A stretch of DNA of 64,000 bases from Anastatus disparis. Lineage: Eukaryota; Arthropoda; Insecta; Hymenoptera; Eupelmidae. The position numbers and the translations under genes are program-made. The first letter of the stretch is position 1. Each line of letters opens with the position of its first letter. The stretch lies in NCBI GenBank assembly GCA_017163975.1, contig JAFFSR010000291.1, forward strand, positions 1,617,001-1,681,000, in the 5' to 3' direction. Positions 10,121-22,563 of the stretch are shown piece by piece. Below the pieces are notes generated by a model, which ran no database searches, was not told where the DNA came from, and saw only the letters and a list, made by a program, of their open reading frames with translations.

Positions 10121-12556
10121 TTAATGGTATAATAAATGCGTTGTTTTACAAATGGTCATAACATTGTTAAAGCTAGTAAATAAACAAATTTGATTAACAT
10201 CATTAGTATTAATGTGTACAATATCATCTGAAATGTTTGTGACAGTTTTGAAGAACATATTATGGTCTTCTTCAACGTTAACTATATTACAGAGTGTTAA
10301 TTCTTGTCCATTTACTTCGTCTAAAATAAACTCACGAATTTTTATATATTGGCCTCTATTTGTAATAGCATAAGAATTACAAGATCTATCTCTTCTGCTG
10401 TTTATCGTTGTATATAGACATCGATCTTTTACAATTTTTTTAAATGATCTACTATTCATTGATAAATTAAATAGAATCCTCCATTGTTCACGAGTTCGCC
10501 GAGATTTACCAAAATAACGAGATTCCGTTAATTTTCTAGTGTTTCTTGCTCGTTTTTTACTTAAATGAGAAAGATAATCATTAATTCTTGTTAATCCATG
10601 GTCATTATTATATTGTGTAATTATTACTTCACTCTCCATTAAAGAAACCGATCGACATATCTGTTGGATCACTCCATTAGCAGCATGCACTTATTTTAAT
10701 AACTGTCCATTACCGTTTTCAAAACAGTAACATGAGTGTACTCTTAGTGGGCCCCAATCCACTACGCTCTGCGTGATATGTAATAATTGGTGGATATTAA
10801 AAGTCATTGCTGTCTTTCCATATAATACTTCCGTATTGAAAACGAATTCTCGTAATAAACGATTAGCTCTGACTAGATTTTCACGTGTTATAGTTGTTTG
10901 TAATAAGATGTGGAGAGCCTCTACTAAAAGTTTCCAGTGCCTAAGATATCTTTTAAAATGTGGGAATGATAATAATATTGGAATACTGTAATATAATATC
11001 CAGTTTTCATATTCAATTGATTTCCAAAACTTTCTCTCTGATATGCTTCTAGTTAATCGTTGTATCGCATTAGGGGCTTTAATCGACAATATAAATTCAT
11101 CAACCATACTTTTCTGTCGTTTCCCTAGAGAAAAATTTTTATTACTGGATGTCCAATACTGCAAAAACTGTTCACCAATACCAAGGCATATGTGCATAGG
11201 GTCTGGAATGAATCCATCCACAATATTAAATCCTCTCAAATTTAATAAGTAAGATCGACTAGCAACGCCATAAACAGACAATCCGGTTCTTTCACTTTCA
11301 TTCATGTGCATAACAGTATTTATATGATTTCTTTTTCTTGGTTGCTCATTTAATAATGTGTACTTGATAACGGGACGTCTGGCACCTCTAACAGGAACTC
11401 CAGGATGCAAGCACCAGTTGCAACCAAAATATCCATTGAATTGTTTAATACATTGTAATCGTGGTCGTTCAATAGAATCAACGCAGCAACAAATAGTATA
11501 CAATTTAATAAAACGTCGTTCGTTTTGTATTACACATTCTATTCCTCCGTCAGATAAACTATTAATATAATCCGTAAAGGCTTTCATAAAAAGGTGTTTT
11601 GGAGGTTTAGTTTTTCCAAACCAAATATCACTTACTATGGGACTAGCCATTCGACATTCTACTGGAACTTCATTTATAATGATTTGAATTGGTTGGATAT
11701 TAAATTTCGAACTCTGAAATACTGGTTACGCATCTGTATTAAATATTGCTGTGACATAATTATGCCTACTTTCTGGTGGTAATGCATTCACAGTAAGCTT
11801 ATATAAAATACCATCTGTAATATCAGTGAATTCATTATTATTCTGTACTATTCTTTCATTCATAATATCATTGTAATATTCTGAGTTTTTTTCTAGTAAA
11901 GATGCTATTTGGTTTTCTATCGGCAAAATGGTAAAGAAGCTATTAAGAAATGGATCATTTAGTAAAATAAAGTTGTTACAGGACTCACATATTTTTCTCC
12001 CACTTTTTCAAGTAAATGTTATCAGATAATTTCGACAATGAGGACATACTGCATAATAACGAATACCAATGTTTGAATTAAAAAGTTTATCGACTAGGTA
12101 TGTTGTATCTGGAAACAACTGAGTATTAAAAAAGCTATTAATCATTTTTAAACCATCAGCAATAGCACACAATGGCAAGCAGTAAGTGATACAAAATTTT
12201 AATAATCCTAGTAAAACTTCAGTTTTTGAAACAATAAGAGGCTCGTGTATGACATGATTATTTTCAGCATCGTTTAAAAAATTGATTAACCTTGCAAAAC
12301 CTGCATATCTTATATTATTATTGAATTGATAATCATTATCTTGTTCATTTTCTGAACTGTTATTGCTGCTTAAGCTGTCTTCTTCTATTTCACTATAATT
12401 GTCACTATATATACTGCTTGCATCACTTAATACCTCACGTTCAACATGTTCTTCATGAATGCCTCTACCTTCATTTTCAGATATTTCATCCTGAAAAATG
12501 GTATTCATTTGAAATTTCCTTTTGATTATATTATTTAAAAAAAAGTTTTTTACCAA
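10121..12556 (-). pseudogene. EnSpm tnp2-type transposase with three in-frame stops
   Basis: One frame of 812 codons runs through the whole interval, interrupted only by stops at codon 183 (TGA, 12008-12010), 277 (TAA, 11726-11728) and 622 (TAA, 10691-10693). No frameshift is needed. Family motifs continue across the stops. They are YYAVCPHCRNYL near 170-180, a second CESC pair just after the first stop, FNTDA at about 272-276, DIWFGKTKPPKHL near 309, and FGCNWCLHPG. Then come GFIPDPMHICLGIGE, the DWGPLRVHSCYCFENGNG block before the third stop, and a basic C-terminal region. This order matches the DUF4218-linked tnp2 transposases of EnSpm/CACTA elements. The N-terminus is acidic and Ser-rich. 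The real start may be the Met at 12508. It presumably bound the subterminal repeats of the same element. Confidence 0.8.
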
Positions 12557-12599
12557 TCTTATTAAATTATTTTTAGTAATCTTATCAAATGATTGTAAT

Positions 12600-15347
12600 C
12601 CTTTTCTTTATTCGAGCATTTAATTTTGGTGGTCATTGCAAGCTTTCACAAAATAAAACTTATTTAAAAAAAAAAGAAAAAGAATAGAAAAGTTTTGTTT
12701 TAAGAAAAAGAATAGAAAAAGATTTTAAGAATTGGATGAGATATTTTAAAATTATTCATAGATTTTTTAAATAATTTAAAAATATTCTGTCTATTATAAA
12801 ACCAATACAGATCCATGTAATGTGGGTTGTATTGTAATTTTACTTTACAAAAGTTGGTGGCAAGTTTAATTTTTGGTTTAGCGACAAATAAAATATTTAA
12901 TAATACACATGTTGGACTATTCGTACTAAAATTATGGCATTCAAAGATAAAATATTTTGCAAATGATTTTAAAATATCTTACTGTGACATAATGTCAATG
13001 CAAATCAATGTAATCTAGGTTGTATGATAAAACATGACATTGAATTTTATAATTTGTAAACAAGTAGTCTGGTACGTATCATATGAAAGGACTCTTCATA
13101 GACTAAATCAAATAAAACCGCTTATCAACTTTTTTAAGCAAAATAACAATACAATTGACATGCATTATATTATTATGTTAATCTTGGTACATACTTGAGA
13201 TGCATCACTAACTGTAGAAGATACATATGTGTTAGACGAAGGAGCAGATGTATATTGTGCTGATGAAGAACTAGAATTTGAATTATATTGAGAACCATAT
13301 GCTATTTTCCTAAATATATAAAAATAAAAATTTATATTTTTATGCACTACATTTATATTGCTATTAATACTTTTATTTTCGCATAACTTACACTCATTTT
13401 CTTACAAATTTAATATTTATAGTTCGGTAATCGTAACCATAACCATTTGTATTTCTGTCTTTTTTATGCGTCAACGTGAATTTTTTATTAAAAACGTTTA
13501 ACAATTATATTGCAACTACTACGCGTCTTATGATACTTTTTTTATAAACTATTGATGAATATCAAATAATCAAATAATAATGTTCAAAAAGTTACTAATA
13601 ACGGGTAAAAAATATACTCTGTACTTTATTTGTTACTAATGTTAATTTAAAGTAAGCCCACACTAGTTTTTCTATAAGGTTTCATAAATGTATCTAAAGT
13701 AACAGTTGTATCAACTGACTTTTTTTCTCATCATGAGCGAGATAAAGACAAAATAAGGTTTTGGTAAAAATCTCAACTTGAGTTGAGTTTATAAAATCGA
13801 GCCCAATTGTTTCAAAAGTGAGATGGCTCTTTGGCTTGAAAGTATAATCGCTCTGTTCTCTGTTTACATGCATTAATCATCGTTCTATCTTTGTTTTTCT
13901 TATCGAAGTAAAGTAAGATAGAATAAAGCTCGAATTTATAGTCAACACTCGGCACTCAAACATTATTTTGTCTTTATTTTTCTTATGGTGAAAGAGTAAG
14001 ATAGAACGATGCTTCAGTACCAAGTGTGGACTATAAATTCGAGCCTTAAGTTTCATACATTTAAACCCTTATAGTGTATGTATGTGTATACAAGATATTT
14101 ATACACATGCATACACATAAGCCGAAATAACGGCGCGTATATTTAAAAAGGTGTAAAACAGAAAATGATTATAGGAATATAAAAGAAAATACAAATAGGA
14201 AAACATTTGCCACCATAAAATTAAGAAACAGCATAAAAGAGAGAGAAAATACTTGAGCAGCACACAAAGGCCAGGTTTTCCCCAACCGTTTAAATCTTTT
14301 TATTACTCAGGTCATGAACGATGCATATGTGCACATCGACATTCAAAAATACAGTTAGTTACTGTTTAGCAAATATACCCAAAGTAATTTTAGTTTTTTT
14401 ATAATCGATAGATTTTATGTATAGTTTTAAGAAAAGAAAATAGAGGCGAGGGAGGGAGAAAAGACCAAAAATGTAAGCCTAAGAAAACACACTCGTGGAC
14501 ACTTCGTCCTCGAACCTTGTACAGGAACTTGCTGAGAAAATATAATTCTTCACTTACAACATTTAACATCAGTCTATTGTCATTTTTATTTACATTTACT
14601 TCCATGTACAACAGATTCTTTATCCAAGGTGCTTGAAGCGGCTTTGATTATAAAACGCAATATCGGACATCAAGGCATCGTAGACGCGCCCGAATCTACA
14701 TACTTCACCCTGATCTAAGTAACGACTATAACTTCCAGCCTAAAGAAGGTTTCTGATTATCGGGGGGCTGATCCGAAACTTAGAGTATCGATATGTGCTG
14801 TTTGTTCAGCACATTGATTTCATATCTTCTGTCTCTGTGATACAGAGCTGTGCAATTTTCTAGAGCAATCCCCCGTCAAGTTAACGAAATTGCCTGTTTT
14901 GGTCGTCATTGTTCACTGAGAGGGCGCTCGAAAATTCAGTCGTTATGCACTGGTTTATATAGTACCGGAAATCGAACATACGTTGAAAAATATAATATTT
15001 TTTCTCTTTGTGCGAATTACTTGTAGCCAAAAGGACATTTACATTATTACTTCCTTATTACATCATCAAGGTAACTATTCATATTAAATATCTTATTTAT
15101 TTCAATTATTTTACTTATTAAATTATTACAAAACACGCTAAATTTACAAATTCAAAATAAATAACCAAAAATATTTTTCATTAAGAAATTTGAATAACCA
15201 CATAAAATGTGACTTATACCGTTATTTTTATAACCTATTACATTTTTTTAATGGTATATCAATAATTATAGTTTTAAAATTAATTCTATAATAAAAGGTT
15301 TTATATTAAATATAAAATAATATTTGTTACAGTAAAATATTTTTTAA
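12600..15347. other. Intergenic region of the EnSpm-like element
   Basis: Divergent spacer between the two genes. It holds foldback sequences at 13680-13803 and 13932-14044 with the GCTCGAATTTATA terminal motif. No further gene is supported. A Ser/Tyr-rich frame at 13165-13347 (minus strand) is too short and lacks any family match. Promoters for both genes are expected here but none can be identified by sequence alone. Confidence 0.5.
13680..14044. repeat. Pair of foldback MITE-like hairpins
   Basis: The second unit (13932-14044) starts GCTCGAATTTATAGTC and ends with GACTATAAATTCGAGC, a perfect 16-bp terminal match. The first (about 13680-13803) ends with tttataaaatcgagc and shows a weaker left arm. 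Both contain gataaagacaaaataagg / ttgtctttatttttctta blocks. They belong with the copies at 7849 and 8801. Confidence 0.6.
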
Positions 15348-15638
15348 ATGGATAAAACTGTCAAAATTGCTGCCGTTAGAGTCCTAACGAGTGAAAAAGC
15401 AAAGGTTACGTATATTCCTATTACTGATATTATCCATCCAGAAGTGATAACAAATGAATATTTGTCAGATCACAACGCTTTTAATTATATAAAAATGGTA
15501 TTACAAGATGGAGAAGAAACACATATTGCTGTTCAGGTGTTGGATGTTGGATGTGAGTAAAATTTATTTAATGTTTACATAAGATTTAATGAGGCCTATT
15601 TCATGTATAAAATTATTAAAAGTATCAATTATAATTTA

Positions 15639-15711
<73 letters not shown>

Positions 15712-17513
15712 AATATTTTATTTTCATGAAGTTATATATGTTTATGAATATAAATGTACTTTTAATTGTAGCTAGCATTGAAGAACTACAAAAGAAAAAA
15801 AGATCTGTTTTTAAAAAAATTAGATATTCTGATGCTGAAGAATTGATCAAACAAAGAAAAAACATTATGGATGCACAAATTATTTTTGATGATGATGTTG
15901 AGGAAGGAATTGGTGAAGATATCAATGCAGACGATAAGAAAAATGAAAGCATGCCAACTGACACATCATTATCATCTGTAGATATTGATAATAAAAAGTT
16001 TAATGTGCTCATGAATGATGGTCTACAGTTTCAAGATGAGAGTAGGGCTTCTGAAGTTCAAACATATGTGACAACACAGCTACAAAAAAAATCTATATCT
16101 GTCAGTACAGAATTTTCTGAAGAATCTAAACCCGCAAACAATGAAACTAATGACAAAGATATACATAAGCAAGAACAAGATAATAATAGTGATGAAGAGA
16201 AAGATGAAGAGAGTACATTAAATGCACAATTATTAAAAAAAATCAAAGATTTAAAATCTCAGCTGGAACTTGAAAGAAACCAGAATAGACCACAAGCTAG
16301 AAAACAATTGTTTGGTGAAAGCTCCAAAGGTAAAAATATTTTTATTTATAAATAATTTTAATTTACAAATAATTGACATCATTAAATATAAGTATCATAA
16401 TTGATGTTTATATTTACAGGTAATAAGCACATTGCATCACCATCACATAAAATTGTTAAAAAACAGAAATCAAATGAAGAAGACACTCGTGACAATTTTG
16501 TAGAGCATGAAGATAAACTTAAAAGTAAAGAGAAAAATAAGAAAAAATTGAAAAAATATAAGAAAGATAAGAAACATAAGAAAGATAAAAAAATGAAGTC
16601 CAAGATAAATAAAATTGATATTTACAATCCAGATTTGTATAAACATATCACGAATAGGGCCTCGAAAACAGTATATACTGAAGTTAAAGATGGAGAAAAT
16701 GTAAGTACTAAATTAGTTGCTTAAAATTACTGTAGTTTCAACAAATTATTTTTTTTTTATTACTCACATGGGATAAACAATTAAAAATTATCTTTTAAAT
16801 TCTCTAAAGAGTAAATATGCCCCTATAATATACAAACATGAATACAAACACAGACAATATTTTAATTAATATTTTTTGTTTATTTGGTAGGTTGAAAAAG
16901 TACATTTGTATTTTGGAGTTTCTATAAAAAAAATCCAATATGATGAATTGAATACATCCAAATTTTAAAAAAATCCTCGAAAATATCTAAGGCAACTAAC
17001 GAACAGCGTATGGGGCTCTCGCAATTTAAGTAACAGAGCATTTGAATTGAAAAAATGCAAAACCAATCGACTTCCAAATAGATCCCCAAGAAAACATATA
17101 ACACCTGTCAAAGTAGCTGCAGTCCGCAGTAAGTAAACATGATTAATCAAAACATTTGATAACATTTTTATGACTCAATTTAATTATGTACAATTCATTT
17201 TATTTTACAGAATGTTTGAATGATTTAATCGACGAGTATCATAATGGAAAATATAAGCTAAAAGAACAATGGAAAACATGGATTTCGAGACATATTAATG
17301 ATCTAGTAAAAGAATACGTAAAAGAACAAAGTAAAATATAATCATACAATTAGTAACAAATTTTTTATATGAACTTGTTTAAATATTTGAAATATTAAAA
17401 TCATTTATAAATATAATTTTTCAGAACAACAGATGGAAGGCTCTGAGAGTGAAGATAGCGATGGAAATTCTACTGATGATTCAGATTCAGATGAATCTAC
17501 TGATGAAGAATAA
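15348..17513 (+). CDS. BEN-domain protein of the EnSpm-like element, one in-frame stop
   Basis: Six exons with GT...AG borders keep one frame: 15348-15552, 15772-16329, 16420-16700, 16891-17128, 17211-17330 and 17425-17513, 496 codons in all. Exon 1 has a compact N-terminal domain that starts at Met (MDKTVKIAAVRVLTSEKAKV). Exon 2 is acidic and ends in a predicted coiled coil (about residues 220-245). Exon 3 is very Lys-rich (KKLKKYKKDKKHKKDKK), a likely nuclear or nucleic-acid-binding segment. Exons 4 and 5 show BEN-domain features: KYLRQLTNSVWGSRNLSNRA, then PRKHITPVKVAAVR and CLNDLIDEY. Exon 6 is an acidic Ser/Asp tail. A TAA at 16966-16968 interrupts exon 4 without a frame change. BEN domains bind DNA in chromatin and some viral proteins. 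Here the gene may serve the element as a second, DNA-binding protein. The splice model is inferred from sequence only. Confidence 0.7.
15644..15707. repeat. (TA)n microsatellite in BEN intron 1
   Basis: An uninterrupted TA run of about 64 bp lies inside intron 1 of the BEN gene. A similar run is at about 18739-18780. Confidence 0.95.
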
Positions 17514-18135
17514 ATTCATCACATTTAAAGGTGCATCTGTAAAAGTTTATTTTAATAATTTGATTTAGTATTGTTATAATAATTTTATTAGAAATGTTTT
17601 ATCGAGATCGTTTCATGCATGATCATATAATCTTAATAATTCATTTAGTGTTAAGAAATTAATATTTTTCATCGCACAAATGGAAACGTAAATATCTACT
17701 GATGGTGAATAAATTCATCACATTTAGACGTAGACATGTAAAAGCGTTTTTTCAAAATTTATTTGTTATTATTGTTTTAATGAGATCATTTCATTAATAA
17801 TAATTGACTAGTATTTTGAATATATTTGTCATCTTAAAAATCTAAACAAAAAAAGGAATAATTAATATTCCATTATGAGAATCTCATGTAATGGATTCTA
17901 ATCATAAAAGCTATTGATAGTGAAAAAAGAACTATTTTTTTTATTTAAAAAAATTCGCATGACACTTTAACAATTTATTTGATTAATAAATCGACATAAT
18001 TACTTTATTTTAAATAAAAAATTTCATTACTTGACTCGCGTCATATTCTAGCTTCCTATTCGTATATCGCAAAAAAATTTTCTGTTTTTTTTTTAAATTC
18101 AAAATTATTTGAATTGATTGAGATTTTTGTTAATT
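17514..18135. other. 3' flank of BEN gene
   Basis: AT-rich untranslated and spacer sequence. A block around 17509-17535 (gaataaattcatcacattta) recurs at 17706-17727, a short local duplication. No gene. Confidence 0.5.
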
Positions 18136-18725
18136 CGACTTTAATAGGGAAAAAGGAGATTTTTTTGGCACTTTATTTACTTCATTGAAAATTTCTTAGA
18201 TTTTTATGATAGATGAGTATATTATAATTGCAGAAATGTAATTACAATATCACATATCAAAAAAACATGGAAGACAAAAAGAAAAAAAAGGTTTATTTTT
18301 TTTACTAGTTTCATGTGTATGCACGCACGCCTCCTATTTGAGAGTGAAACTTTACATTTTGTGAATAATTTTGTTTTGTATTCTTTACTGTTAGTGAATT
18401 TAATAAAAAAAGTATAAAATATGTTTTAGTCGACTTTAATAGGAAAAAAGGAGGTTTTTTTGGCACGTTATTTACTTCATTGAAAATTTCTTAGATTTTT
18501 ATGATAGATGAGTATATTATAATTGTAGAAACGTAATTACAATATCACATGTCAAAAAAACATGGAAGACAAAAAGAAAAAAAGGTTTATTTTTTTTACT
18601 AGAGTGTCATGTGTATGCACGCCTCCTATTTAGAGTAAAACTTTACACTTTGTAAATAATTTTGTTTTGTATTCTTTACTGTCAGTGAATTTAATGAAAA
18701 AGATATAAAATATATTTTAGTTTTC
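18136..18725. repeat. Tandem duplication of a 295-bp unit
   Basis: Two units start with CGACTTTAATAGG at 18136 and 18431 and run in parallel through gattttttatgatagatgag, acatggaagacaaaaag and gtatgcacgc blocks. Differences are scattered substitutions and small indels. Confidence 0.85.
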
Positions 18726-18735
18726 TGTTACATTT

Positions 18736-18782
<47 letters not shown>

Positions 18783-20685
18783 TATGTTGTTGATGACTTT
18801 AAGTAAGGTAAGTTATTAATGCTCATTGTAGGAGAAATTGAAATGAATTGACATCAACTACTTGAGATATGAGCGAGGTAGAATTCTTATACTTTATTTT
18901 GTTGAAACCACGTTTTGGGTACTTAAAATGTGTCCTTTATAAAGTTGTAAATGCCCAAAAGAGGCACTTTTGGGCATTTATGTAAGCTTCAATTTTTCAC
19001 AAAATTATTTTTGCATCATATATATGTTATGAATTTTCTAGCGAAATGTAAGTTATCCCTATTGAAAACATTCACGTGAATGTTTCACATAAATTATTTA
19101 AGTACATTATTCACGTGATTATTGTTTCATTTTATTACGTGAATAATTTACGTAAATAATTAACGTGAATAATTCACATAAAATATTAATTTAAATAACT
19201 TTATAAGAAATAGTTGAGCAATAAATAGTAAATACATTGTGGGATTCCACGTAGTTTTTTTTGACAGGGAATTGTTTTAGTAAAGTGAATGTGAATGCAG
19301 ATGTAAATAAGTTTTGAGAAGTAAAGTAAGAAAAACTTCTGATATGTTAAGAAATATATATCTAGATAAAGATTATAATGATTTGTTTCAGAAGATCAGA
19401 TTAATTTATTTTTAACTTCAATTAATTTGAAAAGTATAAATTTTCTATGAAACAGTGCTTTTTTAGTTTATCTAATGATCAAATGATATATCAATATTAG
19501 TTACATATTACTTATTTATTTTTATGTAGCTCGTAATGATTATTCAAGATTTTGATTCAATTGATTATATTTCATAGATATAATGAAAATAATATTTTAT
19601 GTACAGAATTAGTAAAAATATAATCAAACAGAAAATAGATAAAACAGTCATGTCGACAAAGCTCAAGAAACCTGAATTTTTCAAAAATATTCCCCAATCG
19701 ATGATTTTAAACATGTCAAAATCAAAAATATTGTAAAATGAGATTTTGGCATGAGATCTCATTTGAGATTTTCCAGTAAGGTTAATATCATATTTATATG
19801 TTATGAATCATTCATGTTTTGAAACAAGGTCACGTACTAATAACTTCTCAGCCTTTCAGTTTGTTACTGTACCGGTAGCTGCATGCGCGCTCAGCTCCCC
19901 AGCAATCATTTAAAATATTGCACCGTTACATAAACAATAAAATTCTCGATTTTATGTTTTTAATTGATTCTAAACATTCCATATATTATATAAATTGTTG
20001 TATTACCAAAAAAAATTGAAATTCAATAAATAATAAGCTTACGAGTTCACGTGTTATTCTTACCAGTACGGTTAAGAGGTCATATGTATTAGACTTTGAA
20101 TCGTCACGCTACACTTCAAACAAATTTTTTTATTATCAAACGAAGAATTTTATATTATGATTGATATTATATATCAAACTTATTATTTGAAGAAATTGAA
20201 ACAGTTTAAAGTATCCAATAATTTTAACTATACAACTTAACAGGATGTCGGAGTTGTTAGAATCGATTTTTGCTTTTTTCATTTGATTGATATCTCTTTA
20301 AATTGACAATTTAGACAAATATAATGACTTGCCCGCGCTAAAGCTAGATTAATTCAATCATTTTTGTTAAAAAAAAATCACTTAGATTTGTTATTTTTTC
20401 ATGAACTTTGAATGAAAATTAGATATCAAGCTCGATAAACCTAACCTCAAAATACTATACATTCAAAATTTGTTCATAACTTTTTATGTGTAATATTTTA
20501 ATAAATTTCTTGAGTTGTCCGCACTCAGGATTAATCTTATAAATTTTCTTTCTGTAATAAAAGAATATGATTTGATGCACCGTTTACTCATGAACTTTGA
20601 ATACAAATATTATTAGGAGGGGATAACTACGATATCCTCTTAAAAAATAAATTCATCTTATTGATATTTTTCTATGAACATTTAG
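18726..20685. other. EnSpm 3' end and element A spacer
   Basis: Holds a (TA)n run (18739-18780), a duplicated gcccaaaagaggcacttttgggcatt palindrome near 18952-18981, the right subterminal cluster (19060-19200) and the EnSpm terminus at 19269. From 19270 on it is element A interior without supported exons until 20686. Confidence 0.5.
19060..19200. promoter_or_regulatory. Right subterminal CACGTGAATAAT cluster
   Basis: Repeated TTCACGTGAATGTTTCAC, TTCACGTGATTATTG and ACGTGAATAATT motifs mirror the left cluster at 9640-9945. Candidate transposase-binding sites, by analogy with CACTA elements. Confidence 0.6.
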
Positions 20686-22304
20686 GTAATGAAAATGTTC
20701 CCAAAAAGAAAAAGCGAACGCTAAGTCCAATAAATGAAAAAGTAAATATAATAAAAACAGTGAATACAAAAACTTTTGTTGCGAAACCATGCACTTCACA
20801 AATAGACTCACAAAGTTCAGATGGCACAAGTTCTACTTTTCCATCTACACTTAGCTCGCAAAATACAGTAATGACACCTAATGAAACAAATTCTACTTCA
20901 AGATCATTAGACTCTACAGCTGTGTTACAATCATCATTATTTAATCATTTAAAGCAACAACTAGCCCGTGAAGATTTGTCAAGAAATCAAAGAATTCAAA
21001 TACTGACCCTATTACCGCCAGACTGGACTTATGAAATCATTTTAGAAAATTTTGATGTCACTCAGAGAATGATAAAAGTAGCAAAATCTTTATGTAAGAA
21101 TAAAGAAATTTTAAGTTCTCTAGATTTAAAACAAGGTATGTTCATGCTGAAAGTGTACCTGATCCCGTCAACATACTTACAATCAACTTCTTTCAATATT
21201 CAATAATATTTCGTCGGGTGAGAAGAATAATGTCCTAAATTTAAACGCGGAAAACTGAGTTTTTGAAATCAATTATTGGATTTCGTAAGTTTTCGACTGT
21301 TCTTCTTAAAAACATTTATTAAAACTTATAAAATAATATATTTTGTTTACTTATGTATACGTCAATAAATGATTTAAAATTAAGTTTTTGATGTAAACAC
21401 AATATACTATCTGTTTAATATCTATTTATTTTTTTTAGTCATCTTGTGTAAAATTAACGAAAAATTTTAAATCGCATTGCATTGTGCTACAGTTTTCTAG
21501 TCAAGACACCACGCGGCGCTATGTGTCCTTCAGTCATGAACTATGAGCGCAGAATCCTTCGGAAACCATCCCTGATTAGGACATTCTTATGCGCAAAGCC
21601 GATTTAGGACGTTATTTCTCTCACCATTTCATAAAATTTTCGTCAGTGATATTTTCAGTGATTTTTATCTAAAAGTCGGGTTGCTTTAATCTTTATATAT
21701 TCAATTTTAGAGGTTAATTTAATAACGTTTGAAAGCCCTTAAAGCGACCTCGGAGTTTAGGTTAGGTTTCACTTTTTAGTTTACAAATCACGTTTTCTGT
21801 ACATGAGATTTTGAACTGAAAACGTAATTTGTAAACTACAAAATGCAAATTTAGCTTAACCTCCGAAGTCGCCTTAACTTATAAAAAAAATTCTTTTTAA
21901 TTTAGTAGTATACATTTCTTTACATAAAGTACTATTTCTTGTTCTATTTGTATTATATTTGAATAAATAAATTATTAATTCTATATATTTACTGTATTAT
22001 AGGCCAAAATTTGAGTTCCGAAGTTGTTAAAACAGTCATAAAGTTTTATAGGAATAATGAAGTCAGTACATTAATGCCTGGGAAAAGAGATTTTATTGTA
22101 ATCAAGGATATCGAAGGGAATAAAGAGGAAATTCAAAAAAGATTACTGCTTGGTTCACTAAGAGACCTTTATGCTGGGTTTAAAGAAGAATATCCTGATT
22201 TGAAAATTGGTTTTTCACGTTTTGCATCGGTTCAACCACCTGAATGTGTTTTTGCCCAAAGCATTTTGGGTTTTAATATATTAGTTTACAATTTTACGAT
22301 GTAG
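20686..22304 (+). pseudogene. Transposase N-terminal exons of element A (truncated)
   Basis: Two exons are visible: about 20686-21136 and 22002-22304, joined by a GT...AG intron. The first starts after an AG acceptor and encodes a basic patch (PKKKKR), a Ser/Thr-rich linker and a helical segment ending LTLLPPDWTYEIILENF...KSLCKNKEILSSLDLKQG. The second continues with VVKTVIKFYRNNEVSTLMPGKRDFIVI, QKRLLLGSLRDLYAGFKEEYPD and IGFSRFASVQPPECVFA. I recognise this as the N-terminal half of an arthropod/cnidarian protein family with PGKKD, QKRLLL and GFSKFA motifs. Its C-terminal half carries an SDGAA...SHGKGxxDGxGG core. Here the protein loses similarity after ECVFA and stops soon after, before the right TIR. 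Element B (34311-36496) carries only the C-terminal half. The catalytic mechanism is presumed DDE-like. I cannot place the family in a named superfamily. Confidence 0.6.
21190..22001. other. Presumed intron of the element A transposase
   Basis: AT-rich. It contains a ~45-bp inverted pair around 21770-21870 (taggtttcactttttagtttacaaat / tttgtaaactacaaaatgcaaa, and the acctccgaagtcgcc complement). No gene. Confidence 0.4.
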
Positions 22305-22563
22305 CACAAGAAATCCAAAATTCTTAAAAACTAATGAATGAATTTACTCAAAAATTTAACTGAATAATCTACATATACATACTAGAAGCTAATGTATTTC
22401 TTCTTCTAAAATTCTGCAGTAGAATCAAAAAGATGGTTAATACTCATGAGTACAGGTATAGTGTCCGCTTTATATCGCCTTAACATAAAGCTAAAATGAC
22501 GCGCAATGATTATATATATACCCATTTGCTATCAGTTTACTAACTGAGCTACCGATAATATAA

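Larger units (their letters stand above)
9145..19269. mobile_element. EnSpm/CACTA-like transposon with two genes
   Basis: The termini are CCCTGTCAAAAAAACTACGT (9145 on) and its near-perfect complement ending GACAGGG at 19269, followed inward by a further CCCAC block. Flanks are AAA on the left and AAT on the right, consistent with a 2-3 bp duplication. Next to each end is a cluster of CACGTGATTAT-like motifs, the classic CACTA layout of subterminal transposase sites. Inside are a tnp2-type transposase on the minus strand (10121-12556) and a six-exon BEN-domain gene on the plus strand (15348-17513). It is inserted in element A. Both genes carry in-frame stops, so this copy is probably dead. 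Confidence 0.75.

Noticed and set aside
22516..22562. tRNA-like GGTAGCTCAGTTAGTAAACTG on the minus strand
   Set aside because: Resembles a tRNA D-arm, but no complementary D-stem, T-arm or acceptor could be found.
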